NCBI GenBank assembly: GCA_003557585.1
Contig: PWOE01000035.1
Span: forward strand, 1-31,488
Source of the DNA: Candidatus Nealsoniibacteriota bacterium
GTDB taxonomy: Bacteria > Patescibacteriota > Minisyncoccia > Minisyncoccales > CSSED10-335
Direction: 5' to 3'
DNA: 31,488 nucleotides
Shown: one piece after another, positions 1 to 7,709 of the stretch
Layout: every line of letters starts with the position of its first letter
How positions within the stretch are numbered: the stretch's first letter is position 1
Notes under the pieces: model-generated
What the model saw: only the letters and a program-made list of their open reading frames with translations
What the model was told of the DNA's origin: nothing
The model's database searches: none
Translations under genes and position numbers: made by a program

Positions 1-654
1 ACATCTTGCAAATTGAAAATATCTTTCGATGCCAGCAACCATCAGTAATTGCTTGTATTGTTGCGGGCTTTGCGGTAAAGCATAAAAATTTCCTGGAGAC
101 ATTCTTGATGGTACCAAGAAATCTCTTTCTCCTTCTGGTGTTGATTTGCTAAGAATAGGAGTCTCTATCTCTATAAAGCCATCTTTTTCAAGGTTGTTTC
201 TAAGAGACTGGATTGCCTGATATCTTTTTTTTAGATTTTTCGAAAGCCTATCTCTTCTTAAATCTAGATAGCGATATTTAAGTCTTAACTCTTCGTTTAT
301 ATCATTACCATCACTCTCTATGCTAAATGGCGGAGTTTTTGATTGAGAGACAACCTTCAAGCTTTGAGCTTCTATCTCAACTTTACCGGTTTCAATATTT
401 GGATTTATCATTTTATCGGGTCTCTTATTTACCTGTCCTTCTATCTCGATTACCCATTCTGGCCTCAACTCTTTAGCTATTTGGTAATAGTTTTCTGAAA
501 TGCCAGGAGTAAAAACGACCTGTATAAGGCCCGATTTATCTCTGAGGTCAACAAAGATTATTTTACCGTGAAATCTTACACTGTGAACCCAACCTGAAAG
601 CAAGGCCTTTTCTCCGACAATATCGATTGTTTCTATATTAAAAATCCTTTTCAT
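1..654 (-). CDS. aspS: Aspartyl-tRNA synthetase, N-terminal part (cut by window edge)
   Basis: This enzyme charges tRNA-Asp with aspartate. The 218 codons visible run from an ATG at 654 down to base 1 with no stop, so the C-terminal part lies outside the window. The N-terminal third reads as an OB-fold anticodon-binding domain with the family pattern LSGWVHSVR, then FVDLRDKSG. The start of the class II catalytic core follows: RYLDLRR, FIEIETPILSKSTPEGERDF and LPQSPQQYKQLLMVAG. The last visible residues, RYFQFARC, lead directly into the motif 2 region. A perfect TATAAT sits at 669-664, nine bases before the ATG, and no Shine-Dalgarno sequence is present, so the mRNA is probably nearly leaderless. 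Whether it discriminates Asp from Asn cannot be judged without the rest. Identification is secure. Confidence 0.95.
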   Translation of the reverse strand, partial: MKRIFNIETIDIVGEKALLSGWVHSVRFHGKIIFVDLRDKSGLIQVVFTPGISENYYQIAKELRPEWVIEIEGQVNKRPDKMINPNIETGKVEIEAQSLKVVSQSKTPPFSIESDGNDINEELRLKYRYLDLRRDRLSKNLKKRYQAIQSLRNNLEKDGFIEIETPILSKSTPEGERDFLVPSRMSPGNFYALPQSPQQYKQLLMVAGIERYFQFARC

Positions 655-663
655 GCTTTTATC

Positions 664-669
664 ATTATA
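664..669 (-). promoter_or_regulatory. Probable -10 element of aspS
   Basis: A perfect TATAAT on the minus strand lies nine bases upstream of the aspS ATG. Normal spacing would put the transcription start about three bases before the start codon. No convincing -35 box is seen at 16-18 bases. Confidence 0.5.
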
Positions 670-701
670 CTTAATTAATCTATTTTTAAAAGCCTTATCG
701 C

Positions 702-730
702 TTGACATCAAAGAGAGTAATTCTTAGAAT
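702..730 (+). promoter_or_regulatory. Strong sigma70-type promoter of the 795-1166 gene
   Basis: TTGACA (702-707) and TAGAAT (725-730) are separated by exactly 17 bases, one mismatch from consensus. Transcription should start near 737, leaving a leader of about 58 bases. This is one of the best promoters in the window and, unlike most others here, it gives a real 5' UTR. Confidence 0.75.
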
Positions 731-739
731 TATATTAGC

Positions 740-761
740 ATTGATGAGCCAACTCATCAAT
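740..761 (+). promoter_or_regulatory. Nine-bp hairpin or operator palindrome at the 5' end of the transcript
   Basis: ATTGATGAG (740-748) is perfectly complementary to CTCATCAAT (753-761) around a CCAA loop. It begins about three bases after the predicted transcription start at 737. It could be a 5'-stabilising hairpin in the RNA or a dyad operator in the DNA. No T-tract follows, so it is not a terminator. Confidence 0.5.
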
Positions 762-794
762 TTGAAAACTAAATAAGACATGGGAGGTATCGCT

Positions 795-1166
795 TTGAAG
801 AATGACCTAGTGATGCTGTCAACAAGAAAAGAGATGCAAAGAAAGGGGTTGATTGTTGGAGACAAAAAAACGATTCAGAATATGCTTAAAAGTATCGATA
901 AGTGGCTACCCAAAGATATGGTTTGGCTAGGTCACGCAGCTATCTGTTCTTTATGCGACGAGTCTTCATCTTTTATGATAGTTTTAATTACCGATCTTGA
1001 TAAAGAGCATAATGAATTATTTCAACTTGATTCTCAAGAAATCAAGTTTCTTTCTTGGCAAGAAGAAGATGGGGTTATCTTTATTGGCAAAAGAATCGGT
1101 CAAGAGCTCTATTTCCAAGGAAAAAAAATAAGGATAGTGAGCAGATTTAACTATCCAGACAAGTAA
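795..1166 (+). CDS. Hypothetical protein, about 123 aa
   Basis: I do not recognise this family. The protein is soluble, mixed alpha/beta in character, has no signal peptide or membrane segment, and has a lone CSLC pair (about residues 51-54). The frame is open from an ATG at 780, but GGGAGGT at 782-788 is a good Shine-Dalgarno placed seven bases before a TTG at 795. That ATG is too close to any ribosome site, so I place the start at TTG 795 (protein begins MKNDLVML). It is a single-gene transcript with its own strong promoter (702-730), a 5' hairpin (740-761) and a rho-independent terminator immediately after the stop. The combination of a strong promoter, an explicit SD and a tight terminator suggests appreciable expression. 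Function is unknown. Confidence 0.7.
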   Translation: MKNDLVMLSTRKEMQRKGLIVGDKKTIQNMLKSIDKWLPKDMVWLGHAAICSLCDESSSFMIVLITDLDKEHNELFQLDSQEIKFLSWQEEDGVIFIGKRIGQELYFQGKKIRIVSRFNYPDK

Positions 1167-1190
1167 AGAGGCATTAAGCCTCTTTTTTTA
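1165..1190 (+). terminator. Rho-independent terminator after the 795-1166 gene
   Basis: AAAGAGGC (1165-1172) pairs with GCCTCTTT (1178-1185) around an ATTAA loop and runs into a T-tract ending at 1189. The stop codon of the convergent response-regulator gene lies inside the T-tract. Termination on the minus strand would be weaker because its T run is short. Confidence 0.85.
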
Positions 1191-1556
1191 TAAGTATCTA
1201 TTTATTTTATCAACAACTTCTTGTGGAGTATAATTTGTTTTTATTAAATACTCTTTAGCTCCAAGCTCTTTAGCTTCTTTCTTGGTTTTGTCATCATCAT
1301 AATTGGAGAAAGCTATTACGGGAATTGAAGAAAGATTCTTTTCTTGCTTGATTCTACCAAGCAGAGTAACTCCATTTTCCTTTGGCAACAAGATGTCTAA
1401 AAGGATTAAATCGGGTAAGACTTTTTTGATTAACTTAAATCCATCTTCAGCGTCAATTGCTGAATATATATCAAAGCCTTCTCTAGAGATCTTGTCTTTA
1501 TACATCTCAGCAAGAATCTTTTCATCTTCAACTATAACAATTTTTCTTTTTTTCAT
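1188..1556 (-). CDS. Single-domain response regulator (CheY-like receiver)
   Basis: This 122-aa protein is a complete receiver domain with no output domain. The acidic pocket is E10-D11, the phospho-accepting aspartate is D54 (in DLILLDILLP), the Thr/Ser switch position is S84 (IAFSN), and the conserved lysine is K106 (YLIKT). It presumably takes phosphate from the histidine kinase encoded just upstream, whose stop overlaps its start by four bases (1553-1556), indicating translational coupling. Without a DNA-binding domain it must act by protein contact, by competing for phosphate or in a relay. Which of these is unknown. It is the last gene of the operon formed with the kinase and the terpene-synthase-like gene. 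Confidence 0.93.
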   Translation of the reverse strand: MKKRKIVIVEDEKILAEMYKDKISREGFDIYSAIDAEDGFKLIKKVLPDLILLDILLPKENGVTLLGRIKQEKNLSSIPVIAFSNYDDDKTKKEAKELGAKEYLIKTNYTPQEVVDKINRYL

Positions 1557-3163
1557 TTTATTGGAATTTTAATATAAAATTGACATCCTTTACCCTCTCC
1601 TTGGGATTCAGCCCAAACCTTACCATTATGCATCTCAATGAATTTTTTAGTGATAAAGAGACCTAACCCGGCTCCCTCAGAGTGAAGCCAGTTACCGGCA
1701 TTACCTCTGGAAAATCTTTCAAATATCTTTGACAAGTCTTTTTCATTCATTCCTTCGCCGGTATCGATGACGCTTATCAAGATCTCTTTGTTCTGTTTTT
1801 CAACTTTCACAGTGACTCCACCTTTATTCGTATATTTAATAGCATTGTCGATAACATTCAAGATGGCCTCTTCAAGCTTGCCTTTGTCGGCCATAACTTT
1901 TGGTAATTTTTTGCTTGGCTTTAAGAATTGCAAATAGATGCTTTTCTCTTTTGCAGATATAGAGAGCTCTCTTTTTAAATTTTCGATCAAACTCTCAACT
2001 TGAACCTTTTCTTTTTCAACAACAATTTTACCTGTGTCTATTCGGGAAACACTCAATAAGTCATTGACTAATCTAATTAACCTTTCATTGCTTTCAAAGA
2101 CATTACCTATCTTTTCCTTGATCTTTTCTGGCAATCTACCATAGGTGCCGTCATTCATCATTGAAAGATAGCCCTTAATCGCAGTTAGTGGTGTTCTTAA
2201 TTGGTGAGATGCGATAGAGACAAACTCGGTCTTTGAAGCATCTAGTTTTCTAAGCTCGATATTAGCCTCTTCAAGCGCTTTGGCAAACCTCTCTAGCTTT
2301 TCCCTCTGCTCTATCTCTTTAATTATGCTTTTTATTAAATAATAACCAAAAGCTAAAAATATTATCAAGCTTAATATCTTGCTGAGTTGTATCCACAAGA
2401 TATCGGTAAATAAAATGATGTCTATAAAAAGAGTTATGGCGATTAAGACTACAAGGATTGCTGTCAAAACAATCTTTGTATCAAAAAGCTTTTCCTTGAG
2501 AATAGCATAAGCCGTAAAGGCGACTAAGAATATTGCAGAATAATTTCCGATAGCCCAGTAATAAGGAATGTCTTGCCAAAAAGGAAGAATGATATTAAAG
2601 ACTGCGTTAAAGATGACCCAGATAGAGACTCCTATTAAAAAGTATTGGATCTTTGCTTTTTGCTTTTCGGAAACTTGAAAATAGTTTTGATAAAATCTGT
2701 AAAGAATGAAAACGGTCCAAAAAAGAATTAAGCTTAAATAAAGATACTTTGCTTTTCCTAAGACAGGAACGTTTCCAAAAAGAGTTGGTCGCATAGCAAC
2801 CACCATGAATCCGGTGAAAAGCGAAACAAAAAAGAGGAGTGAATTACTTATTACAACTAGCTTGTTGAAGAAAGGAAATCTCTCTTCTTCTTTCAAAAAG
2901 TTTAAGGAAAAGAAATAAAAGACGATAAAGAATAGAGCAACCATGGCGTAAGCAACTCTTCCCAACAACAAAGAGACCTCGTAATTTATTATTGAGCTAC
3001 CAAGGTAACAGCTAGCTAACCAAAAAAAGAGAAAAAGAGAAAAGAGAGAAAAGAGCTTGTTTTGCTTCTTTCTTTTGTCTGAATAATAGACCCAAGAACC
3101 AAGAAAAAGAATTGATATCCCTAATAATAAAACTAAAATATGGTTTAAAAATAAGAAACTCAT
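1553..3163 (-). CDS. Multi-pass membrane sensor histidine kinase
   Basis: This 536-aa kinase has an N-terminal half of about seven to nine hydrophobic segments (residues 5-27, 36-56, 66-90, 102-123, 140-157, 173-195, 205-222, 232-253, 259-277), resembling the 7TM N-terminal region of histidine kinases. A short coiled linker (280-310) follows, then HisKA with the phospho-accepting histidine H320 in SIASHQLRTPL. The HATPase domain shows the N box N436-N440, G1 DTGEG 467-471, F box FERF 481-484 and G2 GAGLGLF 497-503. All catalytic motifs are intact. No extracellular sensor domain of any size is present, so the signal is probably sensed in or near the membrane. It starts two bases after the terpene-synthase-like gene stops and overlaps the response regulator by four bases. 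Confidence 0.93.
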   Translation of the reverse strand: MSFLFLNHILVLLLGISILFLGSWVYYSDKRKKQNKLFSLFSLFLFFWLASCYLGSSIINYEVSLLLGRVAYAMVALFFIVFYFFSLNFLKEEERFPFFNKLVVISNSLLFFVSLFTGFMVVAMRPTLFGNVPVLGKAKYLYLSLILFWTVFILYRFYQNYFQVSEKQKAKIQYFLIGVSIWVIFNAVFNIILPFWQDIPYYWAIGNYSAIFLVAFTAYAILKEKLFDTKIVLTAILVVLIAITLFIDIILFTDILWIQLSKILSLIIFLAFGYYLIKSIIKEIEQREKLERFAKALEEANIELRKLDASKTEFVSIASHQLRTPLTAIKGYLSMMNDGTYGRLPEKIKEKIGNVFESNERLIRLVNDLLSVSRIDTGKIVVEKEKVQVESLIENLKRELSISAKEKSIYLQFLKPSKKLPKVMADKGKLEEAILNVIDNAIKYTNKGGVTVKVEKQNKEILISVIDTGEGMNEKDLSKIFERFSRGNAGNWLHSEGAGLGLFITKKFIEMHNGKVWAESQGEGKGCQFYIKIPIK

Positions 3164-3165
3164 GA

Positions 3166-4206
3166 TTATCTATAACCTTTGCTGGCCAATTCTAAAGATA
3201 TTATTTTTTCTAAACTTTCAACGAAATGAGCTAGATCTAAAGATTTTATTTTCTTGGTGGATGAATTTATCTCTTTGTAGTAACCATCCCACTCTTTAAG
3301 AATCTCTTTTTCTATATCTGATTTTTTAATCTTGCCTATTGCTAACTTCTTTTTTGTTGATATCTCCTTGTCAGTGATAATCTTTTTATTCAATGACCTT
3401 TGAACAACAAGACTGGTGAAATCACCTTCAATTATCTCTCTTTCCCAGGTGGCAAGCCAATTACTTAAACGCATCGCTTTCTGATAATTCAAGATGAACT
3501 CTCTTAATAAGCCGAGCTCTTCTTTGTTAAATCTAGGGCAAGTCATCAAATCGATATCTAGACAAGGCATTGCAGCAATCGTATAGGGAGTGATTGAATA
3601 TAGCTCATCTTCGTTGAGAAAAAATTTCTCTTTCACAGATAAGTAATCATGAAGATTAGCAGAAATCACTTTTAAAAGGTCGTATTGAAAAATATCTTCA
3701 AAATCTTTGTGCAAAGGATATTCCTTAATCATAGTAATTGCCTTGAGCCAATGCTTCTTGGCAAGGCTGACAATCTTTCTCTCTTCTCGATTAAAACTCT
3801 CAATCTTTATGCTTGAATGATTGCCAAGAAAAATAGTTGAAACGGCCATTAATAGTTTCTTGCTCTTTAGGTTGTCAGCAATATCATTAAGAAAATAAGT
3901 TATCAAGCTAAGTATATATATCTTTGTCTCTATCACGGAATCTCTATCTTCGGAATCGATCTCTTTAAGGGTGATAAGGGGCACAACAAAAGATATCCAT
4001 TGCCAGACAAAAATAGTTCTCTTGCCTACTGAGTTGTAATCAGAGACCCAACTAGAGATTTTTTTTGTTAATTTTGTTTGACCAATCTCTTCTAACTCTT
4101 TCTTGATTTTGTTTGAGCTTAAACCACTCAAAACCCTTGAAACAAAAGGATGTCTCTTTTGATCCAGTTCTGTGAAGCGATAATAATTGAGAAGTCCTTT
4201 AGGCAT
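3166..4206 (-). CDS. Terpene/isoprenoid-synthase-like protein (class I fold, tentative)
   Basis: This 346-aa helical protein has no signal peptide. I infer a class I terpene-synthase fold from ordered matches. The acidic motif N107-D108-I-A-D111 stands where DDxxD is expected. A Tyr-to-Pro/Leu/Asp stretch (203-219, ending AAMPCLDIDL) resembles the helix G region. N249-W-L-A-T253-W-E-R-E257 fits the NSE pattern NDxxSxxxE except Trp for Asp, and is followed by EGDFTS, also typical. The spacing between the two metal motifs (about 142 residues) and the total length match bacterial terpene synthases. Differences: the first Asp of the first motif is Asn, the usual pyrophosphate-sensing Arg before the PxLD stretch is not seen, and the C-terminal RY motif is absent. 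It may therefore be catalytically altered or a binding protein. It heads the operon with the histidine kinase. An unrelated helical fold remains possible. Confidence 0.5.
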   Translation of the reverse strand: MPKGLLNYYRFTELDQKRHPFVSRVLSGLSSNKIKKELEEIGQTKLTKKISSWVSDYNSVGKRTIFVWQWISFVVPLITLKEIDSEDRDSVIETKIYILSLITYFLNDIADNLKSKKLLMAVSTIFLGNHSSIKIESFNREERKIVSLAKKHWLKAITMIKEYPLHKDFEDIFQYDLLKVISANLHDYLSVKEKFFLNEDELYSITPYTIAAMPCLDIDLMTCPRFNKEELGLLREFILNYQKAMRLSNWLATWEREIIEGDFTSLVVQRSLNKKIITDKEISTKKKLAIGKIKKSDIEKEILKEWDGYYKEINSSTKKIKSLDLAHFVESLEKIISLELASKGYR

Positions 4207-4215
4207 GTCTTCTTA

Positions 4216-4243
4216 ATTATATCAGAAGATTGAGTTATCGCAA
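4216..4243 (-). promoter_or_regulatory. Promoter of the terpene-synthase-like/two-component operon
   Basis: On the minus strand TTGCGA (4243-4238), a 16-base spacer and a perfect TATAAT (4221-4216) lie in the 37-base gap after the ABC transporter gene. The start would be near 4209, about three bases before the ATG at 4206, so the mRNA would be almost leaderless. Confidence 0.65.
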
Positions 4244-6010
4244 TTAACAATCTTTGTTTCCAGCAATAAAACCGCCGACTTGGCTTTTCCAAAGCTTTGA
4301 GTAAAGACCTTTTTTGTTCAAGAGAGATCTGTGAGAACCGATCTCTTTTATTTTACCATTTTCAAAAACGATAATCTTATCCATCTTTCTTATTGTCGAT
4401 AACCTATGGGCAATTGCAATGGTGGTCCTGCCCTTCATTAACTCATCAAGAGCCTTCTGTATCTTCTCTTCAACTAAAGAATCAAGAGAGCTTGTCGCTT
4501 CATCGAGAATAACGATGGGAGAATTTTTAATCATAGCTCTAGCGATAGCAACTCTTTGGCGCTCACCACCCGATAATTTGATGCCTCGTTCTCCAACTAA
4601 AGAATCATACTTCAAGGGCAGAGACTCTATAAAAGAGTGAGCTTGAGCTCGCTTGCTAATTTTGACTATTTCTGAGAAAGTTATATCAGGATTTGCATAG
4701 CTTATATTTTCGCGAAGAGTTCTATGGAAAAGTGATGGATCTTGCGGTACATAGGCTATCTCTTTGCGCAACTCTTCTTGGCTAACTTGAGAGATATCTT
4801 GGTCGTCTATGGCGATAATGCCATCGTCAACGTCAAGAAATCTTAAAAGAAGTTTGATAATAGTCGTTTTACCTGCGCCTGAATGACCAACCAAAGCAAC
4901 TTTTTCCCCAGGATTTATTTCAAGACTGAGCTTGTCGAAGACTGGATTCGATCTATCATAAGAAAAAGAGACGTTCTTGAATTCAACTTTACCTTTGCCT
5001 ATCTTTATCTTATTGGGATTTGAAACATCCTGAACACTTGGCTCTTCATCGAATATCTTAACCATTTCGTGGGCGTCAGTTAAAGCTGTAGAGATTCTGA
5101 TTATATTTCTGCTTAATGACCAGACAATATTGAAGCCAGTTATTACATAAAGCTGGACCAAGACGATGGTTCCGGCAAATATTATTCCGTTTTTCCATAA
5201 GTCTATTGCGAACCAGATAATTACGATATTAAAAACGCCAACGATTGCTCCTTGAATTAAGTTGTTCCAGAGACTTTCTTGCATCCAGGCAGCCCTTCTC
5301 TTTTCTTCCTGATTTTGAGTCACTTTTTTAAAGTTGTTTAGCTCTCTCTTGCTTGCACCAAAAACCTTCATTGTTAAGATGTTTGTTATGATGTCTGCAT
5401 AGCTAGAGTTTGTCTCGGTGTCGGCCCTAGCATTCTCCAAGCTTTTCGGAATCTGCCACTTAACCATAAATCTGACTACAAAAGCGTAAAGAACAATCCA
5501 GATTAAGAAAGAAAATCCTAAGATTGGAGATTGATGCCAAAGAACGTAGAGTGAACTAAAGAGAGCAATAGAACTCATCCATATTTGAAATATGAATTGA
5601 TCATGTAAAACTTCGAAGGCACGAACAAATCTTTTCATTTTAGCGACTAGGCCACCGACAAAGGCATTGGAAAAAAAGGCGTAAGAGTGGTTTTGCAACT
5701 TCTTTAATGAATAATCGGTTATCTCTTTTATAATCTGGCTTTGAGATTTAATTAGGAAGTAGTCACCTATTCTAAAAAAGATATTATAGGCTATGATAGA
5801 AATTATTAAATAGACGAGAAGAAGGGAGAGTTTCTCGTGGGCATCTATAGGGTTCTGTGAAACAAGATCAATTATTCCTTTGTATATCAGAGGCACCGCA
5901 ACAGTTGTTGTTAAAGAACCAAATCCAAAAGCCAGCAGAAGGATTACTTGAGATCCCTTGTACTTTCTAAGAAACTTCCAATAATGTTTGAAAATAGATT
6001 TAAAATTCAT
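4244..6010 (-). CDS. ABC exporter, fused membrane and ATPase domains
   Basis: This 588-aa half-transporter has the MsbA/MDR-like layout: about six membrane helices (residues 20-50, 62-82, 140-160, 163-182, 255-272, 278-298), then the nucleotide-binding domain. Seen motifs are Walker A GHSGAGKT 375-382, Q-loop Q423, signature LSGGERQ 479-485, Walker B IVILDE 499-504, D-loop SSLD 507-510 and H-loop H535. All are intact, so it should hydrolyse ATP, probably as a homodimer. The substrate cannot be read from sequence; lipids, peptides and drugs are all carried by this family. A terminator-like hairpin upstream separates it from the RNHCP gene. The terpene-synthase-like operon starts 37 bases downstream with its own promoter, so co-transcription is possible but not required. 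Confidence 0.93.
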   Translation of the reverse strand: MNFKSIFKHYWKFLRKYKGSQVILLLAFGFGSLTTTVAVPLIYKGIIDLVSQNPIDAHEKLSLLLVYLIISIIAYNIFFRIGDYFLIKSQSQIIKEITDYSLKKLQNHSYAFFSNAFVGGLVAKMKRFVRAFEVLHDQFIFQIWMSSIALFSSLYVLWHQSPILGFSFLIWIVLYAFVVRFMVKWQIPKSLENARADTETNSSYADIITNILTMKVFGASKRELNNFKKVTQNQEEKRRAAWMQESLWNNLIQGAIVGVFNIVIIWFAIDLWKNGIIFAGTIVLVQLYVITGFNIVWSLSRNIIRISTALTDAHEMVKIFDEEPSVQDVSNPNKIKIGKGKVEFKNVSFSYDRSNPVFDKLSLEINPGEKVALVGHSGAGKTTIIKLLLRFLDVDDGIIAIDDQDISQVSQEELRKEIAYVPQDPSLFHRTLRENISYANPDITFSEIVKISKRAQAHSFIESLPLKYDSLVGERGIKLSGGERQRVAIARAMIKNSPIVILDEATSSLDSLVEEKIQKALDELMKGRTTIAIAHRLSTIRKMDKIIVFENGKIKEIGSHRSLLNKKGLYSKLWKSQVGGFIAGNKDC

Positions 6011-6013
6011 TGC

Positions 6014-6045
6014 AATTTAAAAGAGTAGATTTTTTCATTCTACTC
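6014..6045 (-). terminator. Probable terminator after the pheS-pheT-proS-RNHCP operon
   Basis: GAGTAGA (6045-6039) pairs with TCTACTC (6029-6023) on the minus strand, and the stem runs into TTTTAAATT. The stem is seven base pairs and the T-tract is imperfect, so efficiency may be moderate. It sits between the RNHCP gene and the ABC exporter. Confidence 0.55.
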
Positions 6046-6068
6046 ATTTTCAAGAAAAAAGCAAAAAA

Positions 6069-6479
6069 CTAATTATTTCCCAGAAGTTGTTTTTTTACCT
6101 CCCGAAAATCTTTCTGGGAAAGCACCTTTATGCCAACATCTTTTAAATCTTTTTTCCCATCTTTGCTTAAAAGATCGAGAATTGCTTTGTGGCTGTCATC
6201 GGCAGCAACTCTGTTAATCGATAATTTATCGCATCCAAGGCATCTATGAATTACCATTATCTCTCCTTGGCGAAGTTTCCCATATCTGTCTATGCCTTCG
6301 TGCTTAAAAGTTAAGCCAATTGGCTTCATCAAGTATTTACATTTTGACTCTCTATCACCAGTCTCATTATCTAGATGAAGAGAGTAGAGGCAAAAGGGAC
6401 AATGGTTGCGATGCTGAGTTCCAATCTCTTTGTCTAAAGGTATCTTATGTCCGCAATTTTTACAGACAAAACTATTCAT
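6069..6479 (-). CDS. RNHCP-domain zinc-ribbon-like protein
   Basis: The 136-aa protein carries the RNHCP signature: FVCKNCGHKIP near the N terminus, then HRNHCPFCLYSLHLD, then a CxGCD pair near residue 81. The paired CxxC and HCPxC motifs suggest one or two zinc-binding sites. The family's biochemical role is not established. The frame is open to a TTG at 6488, but the ATG at 6479 is preferred because it overlaps the proS stop codon by eight bases, a common coupling arrangement. It is the last gene of the pheS-pheT-proS run, so it is probably co-expressed with the synthetases. A translation or RNA-related role would fit but is inference only. Confidence 0.85.
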   Translation of the reverse strand: MNSFVCKNCGHKIPLDKEIGTQHRNHCPFCLYSLHLDNETGDRESKCKYLMKPIGLTFKHEGIDRYGKLRQGEIMVIHRCLGCDKLSINRVAADDSHKAILDLLSKDGKKDLKDVGIKVLSQKDFREVKKQLLGNN

Positions 6480-7707
6480 ATCTCTCAAGGAAGTCTTTTA
6501 TTGGAACAATCTTCTCTTTTTTGCTGCTTCTTTCTTTAACTTCCAGAGAATCTTTATCGATCGTTTTCTTGCTGACAACAACCCTTAAAGGAATTCCTAT
6601 GAGGTCAGCATCATTGAACTTCTCCCCTGCCCCCTTGTCTTGTCGATCATCATAAAGAACCTCAACTTCTCTTGAAATTAATTCTTGATATATCTTTTCT
6701 GATTCCTTTTCGGCACCGTCAAGAGAGATTAAGTGTATTTCAAAAGGAGCGATCGATTTTGGCCAAATTATACCAGCTTCATCGTGGCTATTTTCAACAA
6801 TAGAACCGATAAGTCTAGTCGTGCCCAAGCCATAACAGCCAGAGACGGGCATCTTCTTGTGGCCATCTTTATCTATATATTCAAGATTGAAATCTTTACT
6901 AAACTTATCACTTAAATCAAAGATGTTGCCAATTTCAATAGATTTATAAGCAGATATCTCATTCTTGCACTCAGGACAGGAGTCACCTTCTTTTAAGTTG
7001 CTGATCTCACTATTCTCTGCGTAAGAGCATCTTTTGCATGCCAAAATCAAGTCTTCGCCAGCTTCTGATATTGCCATGAATTCATGAGAATGCTTGTCGC
7101 TGAAATCTCCCCCAGAAGCCTTTGTCACTTTAGCTTCAATGCCACACTCTTTAAATATTTTTAGATAAGAATCTTTAACTTCATTGTAAAAGAGATGTAG
7201 ATCCTCTTGATTCTCATGGAAACTATACATATCTTTCATGCCAAACTCACGCCCTCTAATAATTCCTGACTTGGCCCTTTTTTCATCTCTGAATTTTGTT
7301 TGAATTTGATAGATTGCAAAAGGCAAGCTCTTGTACGAAGAAAGAAAGCTCTTAACTAAAGGTATTGCAATCTCTTCATGTGTCGGACCGAGAGCATATT
7401 CTGTTTTTGAATGATTACTTTTTAATTTAAAAAGGACATCAAAGTTTTTCCATCTCCCTGTCTTAAGCCAATTATCTTTTGGTTGCAAAATCGGCATCAA
7501 GACCTCTTGGCCGCCAATTATGTCCATCTCTCTTCTTACAAGGTTGTTAATTTTATTTAAAACTCTAACTCCCAAAGGAAGAAGAGTGTAAACGCCAGCC
7601 ATCTCTTGATGTATAAAGCCAGCCTTGATTAAAAGGGCATGGCTAACTGCTCTGATCTCGTCATTTGTTGACCTGCCAGTTTTAGTGAAAAGCTTTGTTA
7701 ATCTCAT
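6472..7707 (-). CDS. proS: Prolyl-tRNA synthetase, short form without editing insertion
   Basis: This class II synthetase charges tRNA-Pro. The 411-aa protein is far shorter than the roughly 570-aa bacterial form. Motif 2 is seen as FRDEKRAKSGIIRGREFGMKD (from about residue 139). The CKRC (224-227) and CPEC (244-247) pairs sit on either side of the place where the INS editing domain normally lies, and only about 17 residues separate them. GCYGLGTTRLIGSIVE is motif 3. The C-terminal anticodon-binding domain includes YDDRQDKGAGEKFNDADLIGIP. Loss of INS means no cis-editing of Ala-tRNA-Pro. The frame opens at a TTG at 7728, but the ATG at 7707 gives the family start MRLTKLFT and lies two bases after the pheT stop. 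Confidence 0.95.
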   Translation of the reverse strand: MRLTKLFTKTGRSTNDEIRAVSHALLIKAGFIHQEMAGVYTLLPLGVRVLNKINNLVRREMDIIGGQEVLMPILQPKDNWLKTGRWKNFDVLFKLKSNHSKTEYALGPTHEEIAIPLVKSFLSSYKSLPFAIYQIQTKFRDEKRAKSGIIRGREFGMKDMYSFHENQEDLHLFYNEVKDSYLKIFKECGIEAKVTKASGGDFSDKHSHEFMAISEAGEDLILACKRCSYAENSEISNLKEGDSCPECKNEISAYKSIEIGNIFDLSDKFSKDFNLEYIDKDGHKKMPVSGCYGLGTTRLIGSIVENSHDEAGIIWPKSIAPFEIHLISLDGAEKESEKIYQELISREVEVLYDDRQDKGAGEKFNDADLIGIPLRVVVSKKTIDKDSLEVKERSSKKEKIVPIKDFLERYE

Positions 7708-7709
7708 CT

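Noticed and set aside
1303..1572. Open frame of 89 codons on the plus strand opposite the response regulator
   Set aside because: It lies antisense to a clear CheY-like gene, has no ribosome site, and its translation is a low-complexity shadow. The same holds for the other plus-strand frames inside minus-strand genes, for example 8875-9195, 27512-27931 and 6320-6655.
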